Assembly (NCBI GenBank): GCA_002914805.1
Contig: JXTB01000004.1
Coordinates: forward strand, 1,628,039-1,692,038
Length of the DNA stretch: 64,000 nucleotides
From: Parasponia andersonii
Lineage: Eukaryota > Streptophyta > Magnoliopsida > Rosales > Cannabaceae
Direction of reading: 5' to 3'
The notes under the pieces are model-generated. The model was given only the letters and a program-made list of their open reading frames with translations, had not been told where the DNA came from and did not search any database. Numbering within the stretch: position 1 is the stretch's first letter; each line of letters opens with the position of its first letter. Shown here piece by piece: positions 45,552 through 57,279 of this stretch. The position numbers were made by a program, and so were the translations under genes.

Positions 45552-47157
45552 TGTAAAAACCCGGAATTTTTACCCGGTAATTTGGGCATTTTACCAATTT
45601 TCCGGATAAAATATTATGGGGACTAATTTGCAAAAGTTTTGTTCGGGTGGACTAAATTGTAAATTTTGGGGGACCAGATTGATAGAGATTTNNNNNNNNN
45701 NNNNNNNNNNNNNNNNNNNNNNNNNNNNNNNNNNNNNNNNNNNNNNNNNNNNNNNNNNNNNNNNNNNNNNNNNNNNNNNNNNNNNNNNNNNNNNNNNNNN
45801 NNNNNNNNNNNNNNNNNNNNNNNNNNNNNNNNNNNNNNNNNNNNNNNNNNNNNNNNNNNNNNNNNNNNNNNNNNNNNNNNNNNNNNNNNNNNNNNNNNNN
45901 NNNNNNNNNNNNNNNNNNNNNNNNNNNNNNNNNNNNNNNNNNNNNNNNNNNNNNNNNNNNNNNNNNNNNNNNNNNNNNNNNNNNNNNNNNNNNNNNNNNN
46001 NNNNNNNNNNNNNNNNNNNNNNNNNNNNNNNNNNNNNNNNNNNNNNNNNNNNNNNNNNNNNNNNNNNNNNNNNNNNNNNNNNNNNNNNNNNNNNNNNNNN
46101 NNNNNNNNNNNNNNNNNNNNNNNNNNNNNNNNNNNNNNNNNNNNNNNNNNNNNNNNNNNNNNNNNNNNNNNNNNNNNNNNNNNNNNNNNNNNNNNNNNNN
46201 NNNNNNNNNNNNNNNNNNNNNNNNNNNNNNNNNNNNNNNNNNNNNNNNNNNNNNNNNNNNNNNNNNNNNNNNNNNNNNNNNNNNNNNNNNNNNNNNNNNN
46301 NNNNNNNNNNNNNNNNNNNNNNNNNNNNNNNNNNNNNNNNNNNNNNNNNNNNNNNNNNNNNNNNNNNNNNNNNNNNNNNNNNNNNNNNNNNNNNNNNNNN
46401 NNNNNNNNNNNNNNNNNNNNNNNNNNNNNNNNNNNNNNNNNNNNNNNNNNNNNNNNNNNNNNNNNNNNNNNNNNNNNNNNNNNNNNNNNNNNNNNNNNNN
46501 NNNNNNNNNNNNNNNNNNNNNNNNNNNNNNNNNNNNNNNNNNNNNNNNNNNNNNNNNNNNNNNNNNNNNNNNNNNNNNNNNNNNNNNNNNNNNNNNNNNN
46601 NNNNNNNNNNNNNNNNNNNNNNNNNNNNNNNNNNNNNNNNNNNNNNNNNNNNNNNNNNNNNNNNNNNNNNNNNNNNTTCCTACTGGGCATTGTATGCTCA
46701 CCCCCTTTACCTTCCTCCTCAGGTGGTGCTCGGTGCGATCCTGGTGATCAAGAGGACTAAGAAGCCATCCTGATTGCAGTTCGCCTCTTGGTAATGCTAG
46801 AAGTTTGAGATCATAGTCTTTGGACTATTTGGATTTTTGTGTTAGCATTGAACCATGATTACTGCTTTCAAATTGTCTGTAAACTTATGCATGCCTTCTG
46901 TTATTGGATATCTGTGGTGGATGATGATGATGATGGGTTTTAAAATTAATTTCATGTTTTTAGGTGATCATTCAATCTAAGTTTAGTGGTGTATACGAAC
47001 TGTGGGAGTGGTTCACGGGATGGAATTCCAAATGTTTTTATTTAAATGGACTGATTTTATAAAAACTAAAACTTTTGACACTTTTCAAATAAATTAAGGA
47101 ATTTCCCACCAAGTGAAATTCTCCTTTTGCCACTAGCCCGGGTTTTGGGTCGTGACA
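45552..47157 (+). mobile_element. Solo LTR containing an assembly gap
   Basis: Starts TGTAAAAACCCGG and ends GGTCGTGACA, flanked by GAAAG on both sides. The right half has LTR landmarks near its end (TATGCTCACCCCC, CTCAGGTGGTGCTCGGTG, GTCGTGACA), parallel to 51960-52346. With 985 unknown bases inside, an internal region cannot be fully excluded, but the total length fits a solo LTR. Confidence 0.8.
45692..46676. other. Assembly gap (985 N)
   Basis: A continuous run of N. Open frames drawn across it are meaningless. Confidence 1.
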
Positions 47158-47583
47158 GAAAGTGACGGATTTGTGGCATAACACACTGAGAGATCAGCAT
47201 TTTACTTATGCGGCGACTTCAAGTGGCGGGTTCACGTCCCACCACCACTAGAGCACCACCAAAGCCCCTTTCATTAATCCTTTTTTCTGGGTGCCTCCTA
47301 CTCCTATCTAGCCAAGGTTGTAAAAGCCTATTTCTGATCTTGTTGGTGATCTATTGTGTTCGCTCTAGAAGCTGAGATTTGGGCAGTTGTAATTCATTCT
47401 ATTAATCATGCTTGTTGGATAGAAGATGGTCAAAGATTTGGCTTGCAATTTTTCTATAGGGGTTCCTTGGGAGTTGAAGATCGAGCTCCTGGAGAAGATG
47501 TCTTTATGTTTTTGTTCCATTTTCAAATACATTGTTTGATCATACTTCTTATGAAATTCTTTCTTTAAAATTAGGTTACATTA

Positions 47584-47597
47584 GGGGGGGGGGGGGG
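47584..47597. repeat. Poly-G run (14)
   Basis: Homopolymer of 14 G; its length is prone to sequencing error and slippage. Confidence 0.9.
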
Positions 47598-48377
47598 AAT
47601 TACTAATAAACTAGACTTAAAAGAGAAGATGCAAGGTTATCAAAAGCCCAAAGCTACACTAACCAATTACATCAATAATCCAATAATAACTCTTCAAAGA
47701 TAAAACAAATAGTATTCCAATAAAGCCAATCGATCTTTTAAACAAAATTAAAATTGAAAATAAGAAGAAAAAGAAAAAAAAAGAAGGAAAGTCCCCAAAA
47801 AGGCGAAAAAAAAAAAGCAAACAAACAAACGAGCAGGGAATTAAAGTAAAAGACAGACAGCCACAATTAAAATGGATTTGAAAATGATACCAGAAAGAAA
47901 TTTAAAAGGAGAAAAATAAATAACGAAATTCAATAGGTTTGGACAGTGAAATAAACAAAGTGAAGAAGGCAATAACATAACTCCCATATCTTGAGCAAAG
48001 CAGCTACTGTTTAGTATTAATAACAAATTACTTATTCGTAAATTGGAATTTATGTTCTATAACTTTAACCTCATTAGATTATTGATCATATTATATTTAA
48101 CAACATAATACATAATATTCTTTCCAAAAAAAGAAAGAAAAAAACATAATTTACGTACGTATAGATAAAAATTAAAAAGAAATCAAGGCAAACCATTGGG
48201 TTTCATATATAGTACCACCGCTGATTAGAAATCCAGAGAAGATGAAGTAAGATAATTTCTTTTATACGACAAAAGTGGTATATAAATATACAGTAATCTC
48301 AATCAACTCAAACCCAAAAAAAAAAAAAAGTAAAATAAATAAAATAAAATAAAAACTAAACAAAACAATACCAAAGG

Positions 48378-48455
48378 TCATTCGAATGGAGGAATAGGAG
48401 AGTCATCGGCGGTACTGCTACTACGACGAACGCCAAAGCAGCTAGAGAAGTCCAT
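48378..48455 (-). CDS. Possible small protein or terminal exon, 25 residues
   Basis: The frame MDFSSCFGVRRSSSTADDSP then IPPFE and a stop is GC-richer than its surroundings. It lies some 330 bases downstream, on the minus strand, of a TATA-like motif (TATATAA near 48785). It could be a short peptide gene or the last exon of an unrecognised gene. Nothing in the sequence proves expression and I do not recognise a family. Confidence 0.2.
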   Translation of the reverse strand: MDFSSCFGVRRSSSTADDSPIPPFE

Positions 48456-49754
48456 TTTTTGGGTAACATATTGTGATCTGGCTGCAGAATACTATTATTT
48501 CTCCGCACAAACCGCAGTAGCTACTAGTTCTATACCAAATACCAACTGTTCCAATAGATAAAGTTTTTAACTTTTTAAAGTATTGAATGACAATACATTT
48601 TCTATGTATAAGAAGACGATGTCTTTAAACTATTTTTTTTTTTTTTATTATTATTATGTCACATATGCGGTCAGATATGATTTGTGGCTAAGAAAATTAT
48701 AAGGTGGGGAATATGGACTCTATGTAGGAAAAAAGTCCGCCGGCTTTAAAATTTTAGGTTAAGGCCTTAAGGTTGACGTGTATTATATAAGCTCCAGATA
48801 ACTGGATCCAGTTTATAAGCTGTCAGTAGAAAAGTATTAATTAAAGAAAATTATATTCTGAATCAACCTTGAGTGTGGAGTAGAAGTACATTTACTCCGA
48901 TAATTTAGAAATTGAAAATTAGTGACATTGGTCTTACAATATTTATTAACAAAATGCTAAAAAGTTACAGTAAGCAATTAAAAAAAAAATTGACATGTGA
49001 AACACGTGATTTATAGTGCTTTTTAATAATGAATGGGTATGGATACGATTATCTGAATCTGATTTCTCTTACGTCATAACAATGCATTAAAATAATTTCT
49101 AAAAAAAGAAAAAAAACAATGATTTTTCTATGGATACGATTATTTAGAAAAGTCCCCATTTTAGGAGGAGGAGGAGACGTGCTCGTGCTTCTTCTATATT
49201 TTTCGCACCGACACACGTATCTAGTTATCTCAACTATCCAAGTGTTGATTATTCATTTACTTATTCTAACATATATTAGTCACTAATTTTTAATTCTAAT
49301 AGATTTTTGTCACACATTTTTTTGTTCGCTGTCCTTAAACTTAAACAAAGCATATAGAGTTAAAATAAATAATCTAGAAATAAGGGGCTCATCGTAGTTA
49401 TTGTTTTACGGAAAAAATTGAGTTATGGACTAAGGGAAAATACTATTAATATTTTAAGGACAAAAAAAAGACGAGTTTTAAAGTAAGGACCATAACAAGA
49501 CCTTACCAATAGTTTACGGACACTATAAAAGAAATGAGGTTTCACGTCACTTAGAAAATGATTTGAAAATATTTTTTTTAGCTCACCAAACTAATGAGTA
49601 TTCACCTTTTTTATATCGGTTTAAATCTGATGTAAAAGGTCACCAAGAAATAAAAGAAATTTCTAGCGTGGCAAAATATCTATTGGGCATAGTATATTAC
49701 CACAACTGGTCATTTTGGCCACCACTCTATCAAGATTTAACTTTAACAGTTTAT

Positions 49755-49975
49755 GAAAGATAGAGTTTATGAAAGATAGAGGAGACAAGAGATAGAGAGA
49801 AAAAAAATATGGGAGATGAAAATAAAAATAAAAAGAAGAATGAGAAAGGAAAGAGGGAAATAAAAATAAAAAGAGAGATGTTACGCTTACGTACAGGAAG
49901 GAGAGGAAAGATGAGACTAAAATAAGAAAAAGAGAATGAGAAAAACAAATAAGAAAAAAAGTAAGATAAATGAGT
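49755..49975. repeat. GA-rich low-complexity tract
   Basis: About 220 bp of almost pure purine with AAAATAAAAA, GAGAGA and GAAAGATAGAG motifs. Confidence 0.7.
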
Positions 49976-50129
49976 TACCTAAAAATTTGTCGTAACCGAA
50001 AATAAAACAAGGAGTGGGGGAATTCAATTTTTAGAAACGACAGGAGGGAATGGAAATATCAAATGAAACTTTTGTTATCGAAACTTTATACATAAACGTC
50101 ATAATTAACTCACTATACTATACGAGAGA

Positions 50130-50134
50130 GAGCC
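50130..50134. repeat. Target-site duplication GAGCC (left)
   Basis: Matches 60966-60970 exactly. Confidence 0.92.
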
Positions 50135-52346
50135 TGTAAAATCTGTGAAGTCATAAGGGCAAATTGGACATTTTAAGAGTAATATCTGTGAAGTCATAAA
50201 GACAAATTGGACATTTTAAGAGTAATAGTAAAATTGTCAATATTGAATTTTCGATTAAACTAATAAAATATCTGGAATATTATAATATTTTGTAATAGTG
50301 CCCAATATTTTTCTTAAAAACCCCTTAGAGGTTCAAATTTCCAGCAAATAGGGGCTTGAGGGAGAGAGAAAAATAGAGAAAATGTTGGATCTGCCGCTGT
50401 CTACAGGTGCCTCACTATTGCCCGCCTTAGCCGATGTTCTAGCTCACGTCAAAGAGCATTCGAAGATGAATCCAACGCCACTAGTTCCACCTCGTTTCGA
50501 CGTCGGACGAAGCCATATCAGCCCCGCAAAGATTCCGCATCTGGCCAAATTTTCCGGCCACCGGAGCACCATCCGACCTTCGTTTTCAACACCTCTAGCA
50601 AGTGAAGCTCCTCCTCACCATCGTCGATCAACTTCAAGTAGTTTCACATTGAAATTATTCTCCGGTAAGTTTTTACCATTTTCACCGTTTTTACCAATTA
50701 TGTAAAAAGTGAGATTCACGTAATTATTTTGATTAAATGATTTATTTACCTGAGGTAAATACGTGAGGTGAAAGAGGGTTGAAAATTATGAATAATTACA
50801 GGCAGTAAAAGTAAAAAGGGTAACAGCAAGTACGGTAAATAGTGATTAAAAAAATGATATTTTTCTAATTATTTATAAAAGGTGGTATTTATGTAATTCT
50901 CGGATTTTTGGGCTTAATTAAGGCTAGGGACCTTAAAACTAAGTTCTAATTTCGAATTTGGATTCAGTGAGATTGAGACATGAATTTGATATAAAATATC
51001 ACTATGTTTCGTTGTGAAACAAAAATTGAAATTTTGTGACACAAATTACACCGTTTTGCGTGCCACGAGCCGCACTAGGACTCATTTTGATAAAATATAC
51101 ATCTGACCTAGCATTTTTGGGTGTTCTGAATTCAGTGGTGATCTCCATTTCTGTATTTGATGCTCTCATGGAAAAGTCATTTTTTCAAGTGGACTTACTA
51201 GGAACCAGAAATTGTCATTTAAGCACCTGAGTAACTAACCAAGGATTTTTCGAGCGTCATTGACCTAGTATTACTACCATATCAAGGTAGGGTTTGATTA
51301 CCTAATTTTTATATTTCTATTTGGATTTTATTTATATTAAAATTTATTTATGAAAAATTGTGATTTTACGATTGTTAAAGAAAGTATTGTTAATTGTTAG
51401 GTTACACAGGGATTGGATTGCGTAAATTATTTATTATATTTTTACATACTAGTTTTGGGGTAAAACAACGGTGTATTGCCCATGTTACAATAAATCCTAG
51501 AATAATGCCAAGTTAGATTTTTAAAGCACGATTTGATTATTGGATGCATGGTAGCCATGAACTGTTACATGTTGTACATACCATAAGATCATATACTTTA
51601 GTTCCATTACAGCATCGTGGTATTTTTAGATCGCTGACGAGTTGTTGCAGTGCTAGGTGAGAGACCTAGGCCCCTGTGTAGGTTTTTATCTGATATGCCG
51701 ATGGGCAATGTCAGGATGCTGGATACCCCTGCTATAGAGGTATTACAGGACTGTGATGGGAGGATGAGAGCTCACTTATATCCTTGTTGATGTATGAAAT
51801 GTACAATGATGTGGTTTTGATTTTGGTTTGAATATGTGACTATTCTGGATACCAATGGATTTATAAATTTGATTTATACATGGATTTAAAGGAACTAACC
51901 ATGCAGATTTGAGAAATTGCATCAATCTAAAGGGTAATTAAATTCCTATTGAGTATGTGAATGCTCATACCTTACTTTTCCCCTATCAAATAGTGCTCGG
52001 TGTAACTTTGGAAACTCAGAAGCAGAGGATTGAGGAGTTGGTTACCGTACAGAAAATTGGTAACTATGTAAATAACGCTGTTATTTATCTTGACTTATAG
52101 TTAATAGTAATAGACCTGTTTCACGGATTCTGTCTGTATAACTAGTGTGTTAGATTGTGAGACTACTGATAATGATGCTTGGTTTGTTTTAATAAATTTC
52201 ATTAACAATCTAAGTCTAATGGTGATCACAAAACTGTGAGAATTTTTCTTTTAAAATTATTTTTTATGAATTTTTCTAAAATAACCTTTGAATTTCCACT
52301 TGTGAAATTTACTTTCTGCCACTGGCCCGAGGTTTGGGTTGTGACA
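50135..52346 (+). repeat. 5' LTR of the Tekay element
   Basis: TGTAAAATCTGTG to GTTGTGACA. It carries a 43-bp tandem duplication near its start (50141-50226) that the 3' LTR lacks. The landmark GTTTCGACGTCGGACGAAG near 50493 is shared with all LTRs of this family in the window. Confidence 0.93.
50141..50226. repeat. 43-bp tandem duplication specific to the 5' LTR
   Basis: Two copies (50141-50183, 50184-50226) of the block starting ATCTGTGAAGTCATAA and ending AAGAGTAAT, differing at two bases. Only one copy is present at 58796 in the 3' LTR. Confidence 0.9.
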
Positions 52347-52354
52347 AAAAATTT

Positions 52355-52366
52355 TGGTATCAGAGC
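52355..52366 (+). other. Primer binding site (initiator methionine tRNA)
   Basis: TGGTATCAGAGC eight bases after the 5' LTR end. Confidence 0.93.
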
Positions 52367-52494
52367 AGATGTTTATCTGCCTTGAATATGACACTGTTAG
52401 ATTAGATTGTAATTTTTTTTTAAAAAAAAATGGTATTTTGAAATTCAGCATCATTGTCTCACTGACACTTTGGCATGTATATACAGACCAGTAA

Positions 52495-53480
52495 AATGCG
52501 TCTGAGAAGAAGAGTACCGAGGCAAGAGCCAAGAAATGATGCTTCTCCTCCACAACAAGAAATTCTGGAACCTTTAGCAGATTTGTATGATGCTATATGG
52601 GAAATACCGGGATTAAGGGCTCAACGAGATCCCGAGGCTCGTTAGGCTAGCTTTACAAGGATTTCGTCAAGTTGAGTCCGCCAATTTTCGATGGTAAACT
52701 GGACCTCACTGCAGCTGAAAGATGGCTCAAGGAAATTAAAAAGATCTTTACAACCATTGGGACACATGTTAAGTTTCGAGTGGTTTAGACTGTTTATAAG
52801 CTGTCTGATGATGCTGTTAACTGTGGGAAACTGTCAAGTTGTCATGACAGGAGACCGGTATGACTTAGGATGTCTTTGAAGGATTGTTCAGAGACCAATA
52901 TGCCAATGCTAGTCATAGATCTGCTATGATTAGCGAGTATGAACGACTCAGACAAGGTGATTTGACTATGAATGAGTATTATATCCGGTTCATAGAGTTA
53001 GCACAGTATGCCTATGCACCGGGAACTGACCTTACTCTTCAGATTGTTAAATTTATGGAAGCTTTGAGACCAGCTATTTTAGAGAAGATTGTGACTCAGC
53101 ATTTTGATAACCTGGTTGATTTTGTTGCTACGACATAGAAAGCAGAAGCCTTTCTTGATGACAAATCGATTTTGAGGGAACAGTCGAGGAGCAGAGGTAA
53201 TGATAGAAAGGCCAACAGGAGAAGCCAATAGCAGTTACAATCACAGAGTTCTCAGAGTCATGGTTTTTCTAGAAGAGGACAGTTTGGACCATATAGGTGT
53301 TTTCACTATGGCCAGTAGGGCCATCAGAAGAAGGCTTATCCTTTCTGTCAGCAGAAGCCAACCTCATCTCAAAGTGAGCCACAAGGGAGCCAGAGTGCGT
53401 TTGTACCATTCCAAGGAAACCAGATGAGGCAAGCCCAGAACCAAACTTAGGTGTTTAACTCTTCTAATTTCCAGCAGTTT
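52495..53480 (+). pseudogene. Tekay gag remnant
   Basis: It begins with MRLRRRVPRQEPRNDASPPQ. The capsid part shows MNEYYIRFIELAQYAY and FMEALRPAILEKIVTQHF, preceded by a PPIFDGKL-like start. A basic, glutamine- and serine-rich part follows with remains of a zinc knuckle (CFHYGQ). The order fits Tekay gag. Fossil, broken. Confidence 0.8.
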
Positions 53481-53689
53481 TTTGGTTCCCAGTACCAGCG
53501 TTAGTACAGGCCACATGGTTCAGACTTTACCTAGAATTTTCGGACTTCGTAAGTTTCTGGTAATCAGGGAGGATGCGGATATACTAGCACTGGTCCAGGA
53601 GCTAGTAGCAGTCGACCCGGCCAAGGAAGAGGTAACAAATGGAAAGAGAAAGTTTTTGGTCAAGTATTTGCTATGACTGGAATGGAAGA

Positions 53690-54300
53690 TGGTCAAGATC
53701 ACACCGACAAGAGTGTTATAGATGGTATGATTCTCATCTCACATTCCTAGACTCATGTTTTATTTGATACTGATGCTATGCATTCTTTTGTATCCTTACT
53801 GTTTGGTCAATTGTTGGGATTGAAATGTTCTGTGTTGGAACCTGTTTTGACATTAGGCACACCAATGGGTGGAGCAGCTGATGTCTCCACTGTGTGTCGA
53901 GATTGTCTGATTATGATTGATAATAAAGATTTATTGGTTGATTTGATTATGTTACCTTTACAATAATTTGATGTCATTCTCAGTATGGATTAGTTATCTA
54001 AATATCGAGCCACTATTAATTGTTTCAAAAAGAGGGTTACTTTTTTGCTTAAGGATGGATGTCCTTTTATTTATCAAGCTTGTCTGAATCCCTTGAAACA
54101 AAGTCTGATTTTAAAAGCATGCATGGGTGGAAGGAAGAAACTGGAGTGCTACGCGAATTTGTTTGCCATTAATAGTGATGTGGGAACTGACGATCAATAT
54201 CCCTGGATATCAGTGGTTATCGAGTTTCCAGATGTTTTTCCAGAAGATTTACTGGGATACCACTTGATAGGGAGATCAAGTTCTGTATTGATTTGATTCC
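53690..54300 (+). pseudogene. Tekay protease remnant
   Basis: The stretch 53740-54000 aligns by eye with the retroviral-type protease core (HVLFDT-like start, AMHSFVSLLFGQLLGL, VSTVCRDCLIMI, LVDLIMLPL). The following part leads to reverse transcriptase (VVIEFPDVFPEDL). Fossil. Confidence 0.75.
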
Positions 54301-54942
54301 CGGAGTGCAGCCAGTTTCTATTTCAGCCTATCGCATGGCTCTAGCAGAATTGACTGAGTAGAGAAGTTAGTTGGATGATCTTTTGTCAAAGTGATTCATT
54401 AGGAACAGTACTTCTCCATCGGGTGCTCCTGTGTTGTTTGCCAAGAAAGCTGATGGTACACTCAGACTCTGTGTTGACTACAAACAACTGAATCAGTTTA
54501 CTATAAGGAACAGGTATCCTCTGCCAAGGATTGATGAGTTGTTCGATCAACTGGGTGGATCTAAATTCTTTTCCGAAATTGATCTTAGATCAGGTTATCA
54601 CAAGTTGAAGATTCGGGAAGAAGGCATACTGAAAACTGTATTCAGGACTCGTTATGATCATTTTGAGTTCCTGGTTATGCCATTTGGTTTGACTAATGCT
54701 CCTGCAACATTTATAGATCTCATGAATAGAATTTTCAGACCTTATCTGGATCAATTTATAGTTGTCTTTATTGATGATATCTTGATATACTCAAAGACCC
54801 GAGAGAAGCATGTTGAACATTTGAGGACTATACTTCAAATGTTGAGAGATCATCAATTGTATGCTAAGATATCTAAGTGTAATTTTTTGATGATAGAAGT
54901 GAAATTCTTGGGGCACGTGATTTCTCAGGAGGGTATTACTGG
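54300..54942 (+). pseudogene. Tekay reverse transcriptase remnant (left of insertion)
   Basis: Contains [68 protein letters not shown] and the catalytic [12 protein letters not shown]. Coding is cut near 54937 by a solo LTR and the thumb region resumes at 56561. Fossil. Confidence 0.93.
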
Positions 54943-56554
54943 TGTTAGCTGGAATAAATTTCTGGAAAATATTTTTATAAAATCATTTTCAAGAATACCA
55001 TAGTTTTGTAAAATCAAGAAATGCAGCAGAATTGGTCGTTTAAATTTTTCCGTTTAGAAAACGTTTGGGATCGTGATATAACATAAACTAACCTTTGTTC
55101 TAGACAAGAACAATACTTGGATTTGCTCCACAACGTTTTCATCTTCCCATCTATTCTCAAATGTCATTTGATTGATCCAGTGGGTGGTCACATTCTTGAT
55201 TCCCAAATCCACAGATGAACAAGAAAACAATCTCCTCGAACTGATTTCTCCGGGATGGCCAAAACACCAAGGACAGTGAATCCCTAGTGGTGGCTGATTT
55301 TCTCTATTTTTCGTGTGACACTATCTTCTCAAGGGGGTGTTTCACATGTAACACTTGTATCTAGTTGCTAGAGAATTTTTCTCTTAACTATAGAGAGATT
55401 ATTATACCTTAATGGGCTTATTGGGCTCAACTGATCATCAAATGACTATTGGACTTTAATTTGAGCTAGACAGGGGACCAGATGGATCCATAAAACCCAA
55501 GCTCCAATGAACTATATACCCACTATCATAATTAACTCTTAATTATGATTGGCCCTTGTCCATTAATATTAGGGCACACCACTATAGGCCCAATATTGAA
55601 CTCTTGGACTAAATGTCATTTATTTTTTGTGAAGCTTATTAACAATTAATTAGCTTGATCTATTTAGCATATACTATACCTGTAGACATACCCACAATGT
55701 AATGCCGTACTAGTAGGATGAAATTACTGTATTACCCATATAGTACATATTTACTTTTGAGTTGCCATTTTTCATCTAATAGATAATAGTTGACTATGGT
55801 GTTTGTATCTGCTTATACAAACAGAGTTAAATTCACATAGTGAATACCGGGGCCCTCGTTTATATTATCCAAGTGCTTGAAAAAACTCAAAGTGACATTA
55901 TATGCATAGTATCCATCATGAAAAATGTTCTACATATTTCATATACCTTATCTTCCAAGATACCAGAGTTCAAACCATAGATCAGAACTAGTCCTTTAGT
56001 AACTCAAAAAGACAACATATGAAATTAAGTTCATTAATCACTAGGATTAAGGTCTTCTATAATAGTGCTAGATTAGTAAAATTAGAAATTTGAGTTACGA
56101 CAATTAACCTTAAATTCTGATTTACTAGGTCCTGTTCAATGCTGTTATAACTTTCTTATAACACACTAGTGTTTTTATCAGAAGACTCACTACGATAATT
56201 AGAGACTTCATTAATTAAATAGACAACACTACATTCTATGGCATAGTAAAGTATTCCATCTTTAATATGCAGAATGCGGAAAATTTAATTTAGACATAAT
56301 GGAATAAAGAATATAATGTCTCCCACATATGAACTCATCATACGAATAATTCTTTATTACTCATTTCATATCTTGGAATGTGGTAGATGTTTGCATAAGA
56401 TAAACATATACATCACATGTATATCAATGGGACATAAATGAAATAAAAATTTATAACATGGAATTTATTAATAACAAATAGATACTAAATAATACAATAA
56501 ATATTGTTTATAATGTCTAAATAATAAACTGCTTTTTAGGACATTATTCCCACA
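54943..56554 (-). mobile_element. Solo LTR nested in the Tekay pol region
   Basis: On the minus strand it starts TGTGGGAATAATGTCC and ends TTATTCCAGCTAACA, with no coding content over 1.6 kb. GGTATT stands on both sides (54932-54937 and 56555-56560). On the left, five extra bases (ACTGG) separate it from the LTR end, so the exact edge is uncertain. The ends resemble Ty1/copia LTRs. It is younger than the Tekay element. Confidence 0.8.
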
Positions 56555-56560
56555 GGTATT

Positions 56561-57200
56561 TCAGTCGATCCTGCTAAGATAGAATCTGTACTTAAGTGGG
56601 AAAGACTAAACAATGTAACTGAGATTAGAAGTTTCCTCGGTTTAGCTGGATACTATCCTCGTTTTATGGAGAATTTCTCGAGAATTGCCTTGCCTTTGAC
56701 CAAATTAACAAGAAAAAATGTCAAGTTCTTATAGAATGACGATTGTGAAGAGGCTTTCATAGAACTGAAGAAGAGATTGACTACTGCACCTATTCTTACT
56801 GTTCCTAACAGTAATGAACCTTATGTTGTATACACTGATGCTTCCAGTTCTGGATTGGGATGTGTCTTGATGCAGAATGGCAGGGTAGTGGCTTATGCTT
56901 CTCATCAGTTAAAGTCATATGAGAAGAATTATCCTACTCATGACTTAGAACTTGCAGTAGTGATTTTTTCCCTCAAGATTTGGAGATGTTATCTGTATGG
57001 TGTGAAGTTTGACGTATTCTCTGATCATAAGAGTTTGAAGTATCTTTTCACTCAACATGATTTGAACTTAAGGTAGCATAGATGGGTTGAATACATGGAA
57101 GACTATAACTTCAAACTACAATACCATCCTGGCAAGGCTAATGTTGTAACTGATGTCTTGAGTAGAAAACCTCATGGTATGTTAGCTGCACTTATTTTTC
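56561..57200 (+). pseudogene. Tekay reverse transcriptase end and RNase H remnant
   Basis: The thumb/connection part reads [15 protein letters not shown]. RNase H follows with [50 protein letters not shown] and [12 protein letters not shown], then [12 protein letters not shown]-like residues. Acidic active-site positions are recognisable. Fossil. Confidence 0.9.
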
Positions 57201-57279
57201 AAAATTGGAAGAACATAGTGGCAATTGGTGATTACGATTTATAGTATTTTGAGACTGATAAATCTGTTTATCTCAATAA

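Larger units (their letters stand above)
47163..50134. other. Intergenic DNA, no secure gene
   Basis: AT-rich. It contains a run of 14 G at 47584-47597, an A- and purine-rich stretch at 47750-47900, a small minus-strand open frame at 48378-48455 and a GA-rich tract at 49755-49975. No protein family is recognisable. Confidence 0.55.

Noticed and set aside
45616-46773. Open frames of 350-385 codons
   Set aside because: They run through the N gap and have no content.
50382-50705. Host gene of 107 codons
   Set aside because: It lies inside the Tekay LTR and has counterparts at the same place in the other LTRs.
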